A stretch of 64,000 nt of DNA from Edaphobacter sp. (GTDB taxonomy: Bacteria > Acidobacteriota > Terriglobia > Terriglobales > Acidobacteriaceae): contig NZ_JAPWKF010000002.1 of the NCBI RefSeq assembly GCF_028283685.1, forward strand, positions 62,001-126,000, read 5' to 3'. The notes under the pieces were generated by a model. The model searched no databases. It was not told the origin of the DNA and was given only the letters and a program-made list of their open reading frames with translations. Positions 11,165 through 19,535 of this stretch are shown here, piece after piece. The position numbers and the translations under genes are program-made. Position 1 is the first letter of the stretch; each line of letters begins with the position of its first letter.

Positions 11165-11464
11165 TCAGGCATCCTGATCTGGCGAGAGCGCGGCTGCAAC
11201 TTCGGCCGCGCTTTTTCCTGCGATGCGCAACGTCTTGCTGCGGCTGGTGAGGCCAGTGATGAGCGCGACCTTCGAGCGTGGCACGCTGAGCTGCTCGGCG
11301 ATGAAGGCGATCAGAGCATCGTTAGCCTTGCCTTCGGCCGGAGGAGCGTTGAGGGAGATCTTGAGTGCACCGTCATGCAGCCCGGCCACGGCGGTCTTCT
11401 TCGCTCCGGGGTGGACGCGGACGCTCAACGTACAGCCGTCCGGATTGTCGCGGGTGAAGCTCAT
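11165..11464 (-). CDS. DUF167 / YggU-family protein
   Basis: The small cytoplasmic protein of 99 residues has the family core CTLSVRVHPGAKKTAVAG and LNAPPAEGKANDALIAFIA. The family's function is unknown. The chosen ATG overlaps the stop codon of the upstream yggS gene by four bases (ATGA), so the two are translationally coupled. yggS and yggU-type genes are neighbours in many bacteria, which supports the pair. The open frame continues upstream of this ATG, but that part lies inside yggS and is not protein-like. The last part of the gene is also the template for the GH28 gene's terminator. Confidence 0.88.
   Translation of the reverse strand: MSFTRDNPDGCTLSVRVHPGAKKTAVAGLHDGALKISLNAPPAEGKANDALIAFIAEQLSVPRSKVALITGLTSRSKTLRIAGKSAAEVAAALSPDQDA
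11187..11216 (+). terminator. Intrinsic terminator of the GH28 gene, lying inside the DUF167 coding end
   Basis: Stem AGCGCGGC / GCCGCGCT followed by TTTT on the plus strand, 26 bases after the GH28 stop codon and within the last codons of the opposite-strand DUF167 gene. Confidence 0.75.
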
Positions 11465-12165
11465 TGGTCCTGCTGTGCCGGGTAGATTCGCTTGCCGAAG
11501 ATGGCTGTGCCAATGCGGACGCAGGTACTGCCCTCTTCGATGGCGACGATAAAGTCGTTGCTCATGCCCATGGAGAGTTGCGTGACAGAAGGATGCAGCT
11601 TCTGCGCTTCGTCGCGGAGCTGGCGCAGCTGCCGAAAGTACGGGCGAGCGGTCTCGGGCTCCTCCGACCACGGCGGGACAGTCATCAGTCCGACGGCTTC
11701 AACAAACTTGAGAGGCGCGATCGCGTCGAGCAGCGCGGAAAGCTCGGCGGGTGCGATGCCGTGCTTGGACTCCTCGTGCGAGAGCTTCACCTCGATGAGA
11801 ATGGGCAGTCGCTTGGCGAGCGAGGTTGCGGTCGTATCCAGGCGCTGCGCGATCTTCAGTGCGTCGACGGCGTCGATGGCGTCAAAGAGCTCAGCGGCTT
11901 TCGAGGTTTTGTTTGACTGCAGCGGGCCGATCAGATGAATGTTCGCGCCCTCAAGCGAGCCGAGCTGTTCGTGCTTGGACTGGAACTCCTGCACCTTGTT
12001 CTCGCCGAAGAGGCGCTGACCGGCCGCATAGGCCTCGATGATGGCCTCGGCGGGGTGGACCTTGCTGACCGCCATCAGGGCGACCTCGCGCTCATCGCGA
12101 TTGGCTTTTCGGCAGGCGGCAGCGACCTGCTCGCGCAGACGCATCAGATTCTCTGAGATGGACAT
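11461..12165 (-). CDS. Pyridoxal-phosphate homeostasis protein (YggS/PROSC family)
   Basis: The protein of 234 residues is a PLP-binding alanine-racemase-fold protein without racemase activity that buffers vitamin B6. The PLP lysine is in ALMAVSKVHP near residue 35. Other family blocks are GENKVQEFQSKHEQL, HLIGPLQSNKTSKA, MTVPPW and LSMGMSNDFIVAIEEGSTCVRIG near the C-terminus. The last block includes the SMGMSxD phosphate-binding signature. The ATG at 12165 is chosen because the family starts just before the helix SENLMRLREQV; upstream codons in the frame look random. It is coupled to the downstream DUF167 gene. Confidence 0.94.
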   Translation of the reverse strand: MSISENLMRLREQVAAACRKANRDEREVALMAVSKVHPAEAIIEAYAAGQRLFGENKVQEFQSKHEQLGSLEGANIHLIGPLQSNKTSKAAELFDAIDAVDALKIAQRLDTTATSLAKRLPILIEVKLSHEESKHGIAPAELSALLDAIAPLKFVEAVGLMTVPPWSEEPETARPYFRQLRQLRDEAQKLHPSVTQLSMGMSNDFIVAIEEGSTCVRIGTAIFGKRIYPAQQDQ

Positions 12166-12247
12166 ATGCTTCTTGAATAGAGTATCCGCGGCGGGGAAGA
12201 GAAGTCGAGCCGCCACGGTCCACGGTTGAGGTCGAAGGAGTAATCGC

Positions 12248-13504
12248 TTGGGGGGTAGCAGTTGGCTGTTGTGCGGTATCTGTGCGCTAAGCATCGTGCT
12301 GATGCTGCTGCGCCCACGCAGGATTGCGGAGGCGTGGTGGGTAGCCGGGGGAGCGTTGCTGCTGCTGGCGCTGGGGCTGGTTCCCTGGCGCGTCGCCCTG
12401 CATGCGGTGGGCGAGGGTACCGACGTCTACCTGTTCCTCGCTGGGATGATGCTGCTGTCGGAGCTGGCATTGTTGAACGGTGTCTTCGACTGGCTGGCGG
12501 CAAACGCCGTGCGGCACGCGAAGCACTCGGTCTCGCGGCTGTTTGTGCTGGTCTATGTGACGGGAACGCTGGTAACGGTGCTGATGTCGAACGACGCAAC
12601 TGCTGTGGTGATGACGCCTGCAGTGCTTGCTGCGGTGAAAAGAACGAAGTCGCAGCCGTTGCCGTTTCTCTTTGCCTGCGCGATGATCGCAAACGCGGCG
12701 AGCTTTGTGCTGCCCATCTCGAACCCGGCCAATCTCGTCGTCTTTCGTTCGCAGATGCCGCCGCTGGGCAGCTGGATGGCCATGTTTTTGCTGCCTTCGC
12801 TGGCTTCAATCGTGGTGACGTTCGTGGTGCTGCGATGGTGGTTCCGGCGCGATCTGGTCGGTGAGGCGGAGGATGGCAGGGATGCCGCTCCCCTGACTCC
12901 TGGCGGCAGGATGGCATTTGGGGGGATCGCGTTGATGGCGGTGGTGCTGCTTGCAGCCTCGGCGCTGCATGCGGACCTTGGACTGCCGGCGGTGATCGTT
13001 GGCGTGGTGTTGACGCTTATGGTGAGTCGGGGCTCCGGAGCGGAGCTGGCGCAGGTCTTTAAGGGGGTGAGCTGGAGCGTGCTTCCTCTGGTGGCGGGCC
13101 TGTTTGTGATGGTGGAAGCAGTAAATCGCGTGGGTCTGCTGGCGCTGGCGGAACGCACGCTGCTGGCCGCGGAAGGGCTTCCGCTGTGGCAGGGAGTCTT
13201 CGCAACCGGCTTCGCCGTCGGGGTGGGCAACAACCTGGTGAACAACCTCCCGCTGGGACTGATTGCAGGGGCGGCGGTACAGGCGGTTGGGGTCCACGGC
13301 GCGCTGGCCAAGGCGGTGCTGATCGGCGTGGACATGGGGCCGAACCTCTCGGTGACGGGGTCGCTGGCGACAATCCTATGGTTGCAGGCAATTCGCAGCC
13401 AGGGAATGCATGTCAGCGCGAAGGAGTTTTTGAAGGTGGGGTTGGTGGCGATGCCGATGGCGTTGCTGGCTGCGTTGGGCTGTGTGTTGCTTGGGGGACG
13501 ATGA
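12248..13504 (+). CDS. ArsB/NhaD-type anion permease (probable arsenite efflux)
   Basis: The 418-residue inner-membrane protein is made of about ten hydrophobic segments. The MSNDATAVVMTPAVLAA, FVLPISNPANLVVF, VNNLPLGLIAG and DMGPNLSVTGSLATILWL blocks follow the ion-transporter-superfamily layout, and the last closely resembles the C-terminal part of ArsB. It would extrude arsenite/antimonite using the proton gradient. It begins at a TTG with AGGAG 7-8 bases upstream; no ATG fits better. No arsR or arsC lies nearby, so another anion substrate is possible. It is divergent from yggS. Confidence 0.8.
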   Translation: MGGSSWLLCGICALSIVLMLLRPRRIAEAWWVAGGALLLLALGLVPWRVALHAVGEGTDVYLFLAGMMLLSELALLNGVFDWLAANAVRHAKHSVSRLFVLVYVTGTLVTVLMSNDATAVVMTPAVLAAVKRTKSQPLPFLFACAMIANAASFVLPISNPANLVVFRSQMPPLGSWMAMFLLPSLASIVVTFVVLRWWFRRDLVGEAEDGRDAAPLTPGGRMAFGGIALMAVVLLAASALHADLGLPAVIVGVVLTLMVSRGSGAELAQVFKGVSWSVLPLVAGLFVMVEAVNRVGLLALAERTLLAAEGLPLWQGVFATGFAVGVGNNLVNNLPLGLIAGAAVQAVGVHGALAKAVLIGVDMGPNLSVTGSLATILWLQAIRSQGMHVSAKEFLKVGLVAMPMALLAALGCVLLGGR

Positions 13505-13517
13505 GGCCCTGAGTCGC

Positions 13518-14072
13518 TCAAGTGCGGCTTTTGTTGTGAACTTGCCAGGTGCTGTGGTCGATCTCCCAAACTTCCGTCGGAAGCCTTCCGCAGACATAAT
13601 CGTCATCGATGATGGCGATACGGGTCATGCCTTGATGGACGGAGATAGATCGTGAGGCGGTGTTCTCTATCGCCTTTTTTACTCGTAATATCGGCTGTTT
13701 GAGGTCCTCAAACCAGAAACGGGTGACTTCTGCGGCTGCTTCGCTTGCAAATCTTTGATTGCGATATTGGGCCGCGATCCAGAACCCGCGATTCGCATCC
13801 TTATTCGGATGAAGAGATATTGCGCCGATAGGCGAATCAGGACGGTCGAGGAGGCGAATCGTCCAGTGCCATTCTTCGCCGCGCTCTATACCGGGGAGCG
13901 CAATGTCTCTGTAGAAGGTATGAACGCCGTTAGCAGGAAATGGCCAGGGGATGCGTGCGTTGAGATAACGGACAACTTCCCACTGGGCGAACAGTGGTTG
14001 AATAGCGTCCGCGTCTTCCAGCCGAATGGGCCGGAGCAGAAGACGTGATGTCTTGAGCTCCGGCACATTCAT
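13518..14072 (-). CDS. GNAT-family N-acetyltransferase (RimJ/RimL-like)
   Basis: The 184-residue protein starts with LKTSRLLLRPIRLEDADAI, the common opening of RimJ/RimL-type acetyltransferases. It continues with WTIRLLDRPDSPIGAISLHP and a degenerate acetyl-CoA loop QYRNQRFASEAAAEVTRF. The C-terminal strand has the TRIAIIDDDYVCGRLPTEVWEI pattern. It transfers an acetyl group from acetyl-CoA to an amine; whether the target is a protein N-terminus or a small molecule cannot be told. It starts 2 bases after the trxB stop and is probably its operon partner. Confidence 0.85.
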   Translation of the reverse strand: MNVPELKTSRLLLRPIRLEDADAIQPLFAQWEVVRYLNARIPWPFPANGVHTFYRDIALPGIERGEEWHWTIRLLDRPDSPIGAISLHPNKDANRGFWIAAQYRNQRFASEAAAEVTRFWFEDLKQPILRVKKAIENTASRSISVHQGMTRIAIIDDDYVCGRLPTEVWEIDHSTWQVHNKSRT

Positions 14073-14074
14073 GA

Positions 14075-15028
14075 TCAGCGTCCGTGCTCTTCGAGGTACT
14101 TTTCGACTTCCAGCGCGGCCATGCAGCCTGATCCGGCGGCGGTGATGGCCTGGCGGTAGCGGCGGTCCTGGATGTCTCCGCAGGCGAAGACTCCGGGGAT
14201 GACCTCGCCGTTGAGCGTGGTGAAGACGTTGCCGGTCGTCTTGATGTACCCGTCTTCGTCGAGGTCGAGGATGCCGGTAAAGGCCCTGGCATTCGGTTCG
14301 TGGCCGATGCCGAGGAACATCGCGCTGACAGGCAGCATCGATTCTTCGCCGGAGATGCGGTTCTTCAGACGAAGGCCTTTGACGTCTTTTTCCTCAACGC
14401 CCAGCACCTCTTCCACGAGGGTCGAGGTGAGGAACTCGATCTGCGGATGCGCCACGGCTCGGTCGAGCATGATCTTGGAGGCGCGGAAGCTCTCGCTGCG
14501 GTTGATCAGCGTGACTTTGGTGGCAAAGCGGGTGAGGAAGAGTGCCTCTTCCATGGCCGAGTCGCCACCGCCGATGACCGCGATCTCCTTGCCGGAGAAG
14601 AAGAAGCCGTCGCAGGTAGCGCAGGAGCTGACGCCGTGGCCGATCAGGGCCTGTTCGCTGGGCAGGTTCAGCCAGCGCGCGCTGGCGCCGGAGGCGATGA
14701 TCAGCGTGTGGGTGTGGATGATCTCCTTGCCAATATTCAGCGCGAACGGGCGCTTGGTGAGATCGATGGAGTTCAGGTGCGCCATCTTCAGCTCAGCGCC
14801 GAAGCGAACGGCCTGCTTCTTCATGTTCTCAATCAGTTCTGGTCCCTGGATGCCCTCGGGCCAGCCGGGGAAGTTTTCGACCAGCGTGGTGATGGAGAGC
14901 TGGCCGCCGGGCTCATGTCCTTCGAGCACGAGCGGCTTGAGGTTGGCGCGGCCGGTGTAGATGGCGGCAGTAAGTCCGGAGCAGCCGGAGCCTAGGATGA
15001 CGGTATCGCGAGTCGTATTTTCACTCAT
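14075..15028 (-). CDS. trxB: Thioredoxin reductase
   Basis: The 317-residue flavoprotein has an N-terminal FAD motif ILGSGCSGLTAAIYTGRA, the redox-active CATCDG at about residues 136-141, an NADPH-binding IAVIGGGDSAMEEALFL and the C-terminal FAD block GVFACGDIQDRRYRQAI. It reduces thioredoxin with NADPH in the cytoplasm. The ATG at 15028 has GGAAG about 8 bases upstream; 21 earlier in-frame codons are ignored because the family begins at this point. No thioredoxin gene is adjacent. The gene is followed at once by the GNAT gene. Confidence 0.96.
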   Translation of the reverse strand: MSENTTRDTVILGSGCSGLTAAIYTGRANLKPLVLEGHEPGGQLSITTLVENFPGWPEGIQGPELIENMKKQAVRFGAELKMAHLNSIDLTKRPFALNIGKEIIHTHTLIIASGASARWLNLPSEQALIGHGVSSCATCDGFFFSGKEIAVIGGGDSAMEEALFLTRFATKVTLINRSESFRASKIMLDRAVAHPQIEFLTSTLVEEVLGVEEKDVKGLRLKNRISGEESMLPVSAMFLGIGHEPNARAFTGILDLDEDGYIKTTGNVFTTLNGEVIPGVFACGDIQDRRYRQAITAAGSGCMAALEVEKYLEEHGR

Positions 15029-15118
15029 AATGGACTTCCATAGTGTAAATGCGCGGCGACCGGTAAAAGATTCAGCGGCGTGAATCGGCATTCCCGAATC
15101 CGCATCTAGAATCTTGTT

Positions 15119-15319
15119 ATGGCAAATCTAACGCTGGTTTATGGTATGAGGCTGCTGCCCGCCGACGAGATCGCCCGGGTGGGTGATGCTCCGATCGAGC
15201 TGAAGAATGGCAACCAGGCACAGGTCACAATGCACGTCCTTGAGGGCAGCCGGGAGCAGATTGAGGCACAGTTGAAGATGAGTCTCGATGCCTTCTTCGA
15301 CTTTTATCCGGAGATCTAG
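15119..15319 (+). CDS. Small protein of unknown function (66 residues)
   Basis: The short open frame is divergent from trxB. The product reads like a genuine soluble protein: alternating strand-like segments (NLTLVYGMRLLP, NQAQVTMHVLEGS) followed by an amphipathic helix (SREQIEAQLKMSLDAFFDFYPEI). I do not recognise the family. No clear ribosome-binding site is visible before the ATG. It is followed by an AGGGG/CCCCT mini-hairpin just after the stop. It is kept because its composition differs from the arginine- or serine-rich shadow frames around it. Confidence 0.5.
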   Translation: MANLTLVYGMRLLPADEIARVGDAPIELKNGNQAQVTMHVLEGSREQIEAQLKMSLDAFFDFYPEI

Positions 15320-15509
15320 GGGCTTTACCCCCTGGTCTTTGGAGATATCCGGTTTTTCTCCCCCTGATCTACGAAACGATTCGTGCGCGCCCAGTGCGTA
15401 TGTGCCGCAACATGCCTGTATAGAGACGCCCATTGAAACAGTGAGTGCGGAATACGGTTGTGCCGCATCAAAAGAGTTAGATAGAGCGATATCCCAGGAG
15501 CACTGAGCG

Positions 15510-16886
15510 ATGGCGGATAGGTCGATGGCAGCTGTGCGCAAGCGTGTAGTCGTGATTGGTGGCGGATTCGCCGGAATGAACGCTGCCATCCATATGGCAA
15601 AGCTGCCGGTGGATGTGACGCTGGTGGACCGGCGTAATCATCACACCTTCCAGCCCCTGCTGTACCAGGTTGCGCTGGCGGTGCTGTCGCCGGCGGAGAT
15701 CGCGCAGCCGATCCGCAGTATCATGCGCGACCATCGCAATATCGAGGTGCTGATGGATGAAGCGACCGGCTTTGACCTGGCGGGACAGCGGGTTGAGCTG
15801 AAGACCGGGGCTCAATTGGAGTACGACTACCTGATCCTGGCGACGGGCTCGACGCACTCCTACTTTGGCCGCGATGATTGGGCCGCGCTGGCGCCCGGGT
15901 TGAAGACGATCGAAGATGCCGTCGAGATCCGTCGCCGCGTGTTGCTGGCTTTTGAGCTGGCTGAACGGCAGATGCAGGAGCACGGAACCCACCCCCCGCT
16001 GAACTTCGTGATTGTGGGAGGAGGCCCGACCGGCGTGGAGCTTGCGGGTGCGATCAGCGACATCGCGCGGCTTTACATGGCGAAGGACTTCCGGCACATC
16101 AACCCTGCGACGGCGCATGTGTTAATCCTCGAGGGAGGCGATCACATCCTGGCGGCCTATCCTCCGGACCTGCAAAAGAAGGCTGTAGAGCAGCTGCAAG
16201 ATCTTGGCGTATCGGTGCGTACAGGCGCCCGCGTGACGGATATTCAGCCGGGTTATGTGATGATCAGCGACGAAAGGCTGTTGTCGGCGGTAACGTTGTG
16301 GGCCGCGGGCGTTCAGGCTTCTCCTCTGGGGAAGGCACTGGGACTGCCCGTGGATCGCCGCGGCTGCGTGATCGTCGACCGGTTCCTGAATCCTCAGGAG
16401 CATCCTGAGATCTTTGTGTGCGGTGACCTGGCGCATGTAGAGGAGGACGGCCACCAGGTGCCGGGAGTGGCCCAGCCGGCGATGCAGATGGGCACCTACG
16501 CCGCAACGCGGATCGGAAGGTTGATCAGCGGGGAACGAGGGAGCGACGGTACCGGGCTCAACGAACCGTTCCATTACTTCGACAAGGGCGATATGGCCAC
16601 GATCGGTCGCAAGGCGGCGATCGCGAACATCAAGTGGCCGTTCAAGGGGCATCTCAGTGGACTGTTCGCGTGGCTGACGTGGCTGTTCGTGCACATCTTC
16701 TTCCTGATCGGGTTCCGCAATCGCATTGCGGTCTTCCGGCAGTGGGCGTGGACGTACCTGACGTTCTCCGACGGAGCGCGGTTGATCACCGGATCGCAGG
16801 AGCTTACGGGCTGGGATGAGGAGTACCACGCAGCGCAGAATGCTACGGTCGGTACGCCAGTGAATGTGACGACCAAGACGAGTTAG
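15510..16886 (+). CDS. ndh: Type II NADH:quinone oxidoreductase (NDH-2)
   Basis: The 458-residue flavoprotein has two Rossmann motifs, VVVIGGGFAGMNAA near residue 13 (FAD) and FVIVGGGPTGVELAGAI near 166 (NADH). It also has the typical HHTFQPLLYQVALA, FVCGDLAHVEEDG and VAQPAMQMG blocks. The C-terminal part contains a hydrophobic helix (FAWLTWLFVHIFFLIGF) that anchors NDH-2 to the inner face of the membrane. It oxidises NADH and reduces quinone without pumping protons. Its last bases overlap the convergent glycosidase-like gene by 4 bases. The ATG at 15510 gives two extra residues before a second ATG (MAAV). Confidence 0.92.
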   Translation: MADRSMAAVRKRVVVIGGGFAGMNAAIHMAKLPVDVTLVDRRNHHTFQPLLYQVALAVLSPAEIAQPIRSIMRDHRNIEVLMDEATGFDLAGQRVELKTGAQLEYDYLILATGSTHSYFGRDDWAALAPGLKTIEDAVEIRRRVLLAFELAERQMQEHGTHPPLNFVIVGGGPTGVELAGAISDIARLYMAKDFRHINPATAHVLILEGGDHILAAYPPDLQKKAVEQLQDLGVSVRTGARVTDIQPGYVMISDERLLSAVTLWAAGVQASPLGKALGLPVDRRGCVIVDRFLNPQEHPEIFVCGDLAHVEEDGHQVPGVAQPAMQMGTYAATRIGRLISGERGSDGTGLNEPFHYFDKGDMATIGRKAAIANIKWPFKGHLSGLFAWLTWLFVHIFFLIGFRNRIAVFRQWAWTYLTFSDGARLITGSQELTGWDEEYHAAQNATVGTPVNVTTKTS

Positions 16887-18481
16887 ACACCGGGAGACGT
16901 TGGCATTTGCCCGGCGAGGCTAAAGCGGATGGCCTGATACGGTTTGACTGGCAGCGTCAGCCGAGCTTTACCGGTATAGGTTCCGGTCAGCGGTGTGCGT
17001 TTCATCTCCCACGGATCAATCAGCTCGGCCTGGTAGTGTGCGTCGCCGAGAGGGAACTCATACTCGCCAGGTTGATGAAAGTCGAAGTAGTAAAGGATGG
17101 CTTCGGGGGCGCCCTTCCCGCTGTGTGTACTTGAGGCGTTGAGGTAATACGGATTCTCGGTGGCGTCGAAGCCGCGGCGGGTCGACTCTTCGAGGAGAGT
17201 ACGCAGGAAGCCGATGCGTTGCGGGCTGGAGCCGCTTAACCGTCCGCCGTGCGACCACCAGATCTTCTGCGTTGAACTCTCTTCTGCCTTCAGTTCTGGA
17301 TTGAGATAGGTCTCGCCGTGGGTGACGTAGCATCCGGCGACGATGCCGAGCCAGAATCGGCGCGTCATCTCCTCGCCGGTGAGATTGCCCCAGCGACTGC
17401 GGAGATTTCCTTCGTACTGCACCTCGTCGTAGACGATGGGTTTGTTCCATTCCTTCGCCCACTTCGGGCCAGAGTCGAAGTCGTAGGTCTGCAGGCTGGC
17501 ATGGGTGATAGCGGGGCTTGCATAGTCGTACATCGTCTTCGAGTAGTGAATCGAGCGCAGGTGCTGATAGGGATCGAACTGCTGCACCACATGAATCAGG
17601 TGGTCGAAATCCTGCCGGGTCTTGGCCTTCATGAGGTCAAACTCGTTGGCGAGCGACCACCAGACGTTGCGATACGCAGCGAGGCGCGCGATAAGGTAGC
17701 GAAGATAACGCTCATCGACTTCGGGCGCCATGCCGGCGTAGCCCCAGCGATCGTAGGGATGAAAGAGGATAAGGTCGGCCTCAATGTTCATCTCGCGCAA
17801 CTGAGCGAGCCGCTTTTCGAAGTGAGCGAAGAAGGCTGGCTCGAAGCGGGTGTAGTCGTTGATGCCTTGCGGGTGTTCGTCGCTGGGACCCTGAAGCCGT
17901 GGGAAGACATAGAACTGCGGCTCGTTGTGGTTGTACTCATAGTGCTTGGGGAAGACGCACATGCGGATCTTGTTGAAGGGAGCAGTGCGCAGGGTGGCGA
18001 GCGTCTCCTGCTCCATGGCATCGCCCTGGTGCACCCAGGCGTAGCAGGTGGTGCCGAAGGGGAAGTAGGGTGTTCCGTCGGCGTAGGCGAAGTGATGGGT
18101 GTAACGAACGCCGACCGGGCCATGGTTGCTCTTACCGGGTGCGGTGCAGGTAAATCGGCCTGTCTTGTTATTGAGCGCTACGGTGTTGCTTGATGTCGTG
18201 TAGCTCCAACTGCCCTGTGTGTCAGGCATGAAGCGGATCTTGTAGCTGCCGTTGCCGTCGTAAAAGCCGTCGACGACGATGCTGCGATGCTCGAGCGTGA
18301 ACGTGGCGCTGAGCGTGATCTCGAGAAAGGGATTGCCCGTAGCAGGCCCTTCGAGCGTGGCTTCGAAGATATCGTATTGCGGGATGGGACGCGGTGCGGG
18401 TGCTTCAGAAAATGCTCGATGTTTGGATCGCAGGGTAAGTGCAGCGGCGGCAGACGACTTCAACATCTCGCGGCGATTCAT
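16883..18481 (-). CDS. DUF5060/DUF4038 glycosidase-like protein, Tat-type signal
   Basis: The 532-residue protein begins with NRREMLKSSAAAALTL, which resembles a twin-arginine signal. An N-terminal beta-sandwich (DUF5060-like; GNGSYKIRFMPDTQGSWSY) is followed by a TIM-barrel region of the DUF4038 type. The latter shows YFPFGTTCYAW, LFHPYDRWGYAGM, VWWSLANEFDLM (probable acid/base Glu in NEF) and KPIVYDEVQYEG (candidate nucleophile Glu). A C-terminal small beta domain (DUF5605-like) ends the protein. These enzymes are related to clan GH-A hydrolases acting on plant polysaccharides; the substrate is not predictable. It lies downstream of the aldo/keto reductase gene, separated by a 17-bp inverted repeat. 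Confidence 0.85.
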   Translation of the reverse strand: MNRREMLKSSAAAALTLRSKHRAFSEAPAPRPIPQYDIFEATLEGPATGNPFLEITLSATFTLEHRSIVVDGFYDGNGSYKIRFMPDTQGSWSYTTSSNTVALNNKTGRFTCTAPGKSNHGPVGVRYTHHFAYADGTPYFPFGTTCYAWVHQGDAMEQETLATLRTAPFNKIRMCVFPKHYEYNHNEPQFYVFPRLQGPSDEHPQGINDYTRFEPAFFAHFEKRLAQLREMNIEADLILFHPYDRWGYAGMAPEVDERYLRYLIARLAAYRNVWWSLANEFDLMKAKTRQDFDHLIHVVQQFDPYQHLRSIHYSKTMYDYASPAITHASLQTYDFDSGPKWAKEWNKPIVYDEVQYEGNLRSRWGNLTGEEMTRRFWLGIVAGCYVTHGETYLNPELKAEESSTQKIWWSHGGRLSGSSPQRIGFLRTLLEESTRRGFDATENPYYLNASSTHSGKGAPEAILYYFDFHQPGEYEFPLGDAHYQAELIDPWEMKRTPLTGTYTGKARLTLPVKPYQAIRFSLAGQMPTSPGV

Positions 18482-18532
18482 AGGTGTTAGCCAGTGTAGC
18501 GGCGAACTTCATGTGTGCGCGCAACATCTTTC

Positions 18533-18583
18533 CTGCTTGCATAAATATGAAGTCGCAGGGCGGCTCCATATTTATGCAAGCAG
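18533..18583. repeat. Perfect 17-bp inverted repeat between the aldo/keto reductase and glycosidase-like genes
   Basis: The arms CTGCTTGCATAAATATG (18533-18549) and its exact reverse complement (18567-18583) flank a GC-rich 17-base spacer. There is no T-run on either side, so it is not a classical terminator. It may be an operator or an RNA hairpin within a two-gene transcript. Confidence 0.85.
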
Positions 18584-18596
18584 CTCGTGTCGTCTT

Positions 18597-19460
18597 TTAG
18601 CGTGCGGCGTCTTCGATCTCTTTCCACTCAGCGTCGCTGAGCTTGACGCTCGCGGCGGCGACGTTTTCTTCCAGGTGCTTGACCGACGAGGTGCCGGGGA
18701 TGGGCAGCATGACGGGCGAACGATGAAGCAGCCATGCGAGCGAGAGTTGCGAGACGGTGGCACCGTGACGCTTGGCGACCTCGTCAAGCTTTCCGCCAGG
18801 TTGAGCCAGCTTGCCGGCGGCGACAGGGAACCAGGGGATGAAGGCGATCTTGTGCTTCTCGCAGTATTCGAGGACGTCCTCGTGCTTGCGATCGCCGATG
18901 TTGTACTGGTTTTGGACGCTGACGATGTCGATGACCTGGCGGGCCTGATCGATCTCGTGCGGTTTGACCTCGCTGAGGCCGACGTGGCGGATCTTGCCTT
19001 GCTCCTGAAGCTTCTTGATGATGCCAAGCGACTCTTCGACGGGAACCTTGGGGTCGATGCGATGGAGCTGCCAGAGATCGAGGCGCTCGGTCTTCAGGCG
19101 ACGCAGGCTCATCTCGACCTCCTGTTCGAGGTATTCGGGACGGCCGACGGGGAGCCACTTATCCGGGCCCTGGCGGGTGAGCCCTGCCTTGGTCGCGATA
19201 ACGACTCCCTTGGGGTAGGGAGCGAGGGCCTCGCCGATGAGGCGCTCCGAGACCTCAGGGCCGTAGGAATCCGCAGTGTCGATGAAGTTGACGCCAAGCT
19301 CGACGGCACGCTTCAGGACTTTTTTGGCGCCTTCTGTATCCGCGGGTTCTCCCCATATGCCCTTGCCGGTGATGCGCATGGCGCCGTATCCCAGGCGATG
19401 GACGGGCATGTCACCGCCTAAAACAAAGTTTCCGCTCTCTGCTGCGTTTGGTGTGCTCAT
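18597..19460 (-). CDS. Aldo/keto reductase
   Basis: The 287-residue NADPH-dependent TIM-barrel oxidoreductase carries the AKR catalytic set. Asp and Tyr are in [15 protein letters not shown], Lys in VVIATKAGL and His in [10 protein letters not shown]. The C-terminal cofactor-binding part has [19 protein letters not shown]. It reduces an aldehyde or ketone, often a sugar-derived carbonyl; the substrate is unknown. It lies upstream of, and in the same direction as, the DUF4038 glycosidase-like gene, 115 bases apart. A few extra residues at the N-terminus ([12 protein letters not shown]) precede the family start [15 protein letters not shown]. Confidence 0.93.
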   Translation of the reverse strand: MSTPNAAESGNFVLGGDMPVHRLGYGAMRITGKGIWGEPADTEGAKKVLKRAVELGVNFIDTADSYGPEVSERLIGEALAPYPKGVVIATKAGLTRQGPDKWLPVGRPEYLEQEVEMSLRRLKTERLDLWQLHRIDPKVPVEESLGIIKKLQEQGKIRHVGLSEVKPHEIDQARQVIDIVSVQNQYNIGDRKHEDVLEYCEKHKIAFIPWFPVAAGKLAQPGGKLDEVAKRHGATVSQLSLAWLLHRSPVMLPIPGTSSVKHLEENVAAASVKLSDAEWKEIEDAAR

Positions 19461-19535
19461 GCATCATTCGATGCTTGCCGTGGAGAAGAAGATTGGGGTG
19501 GCGCAGAGCTTTCTTCGAACTGCTGCTTGAAATGG

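Noticed and set aside
12553..13569. 338-codon minus-strand frame opposite the ArsB-type permease
   Set aside because: It is Ser/Thr/Pro-rich shadow sequence; the plus-strand frame has clear membrane motifs.
15303..15330. AGGGG/CCCCT hairpin after the 66-residue protein as a terminator
   Set aside because: The stem is short, with no clear T-run; mentioned only in the gene entry.
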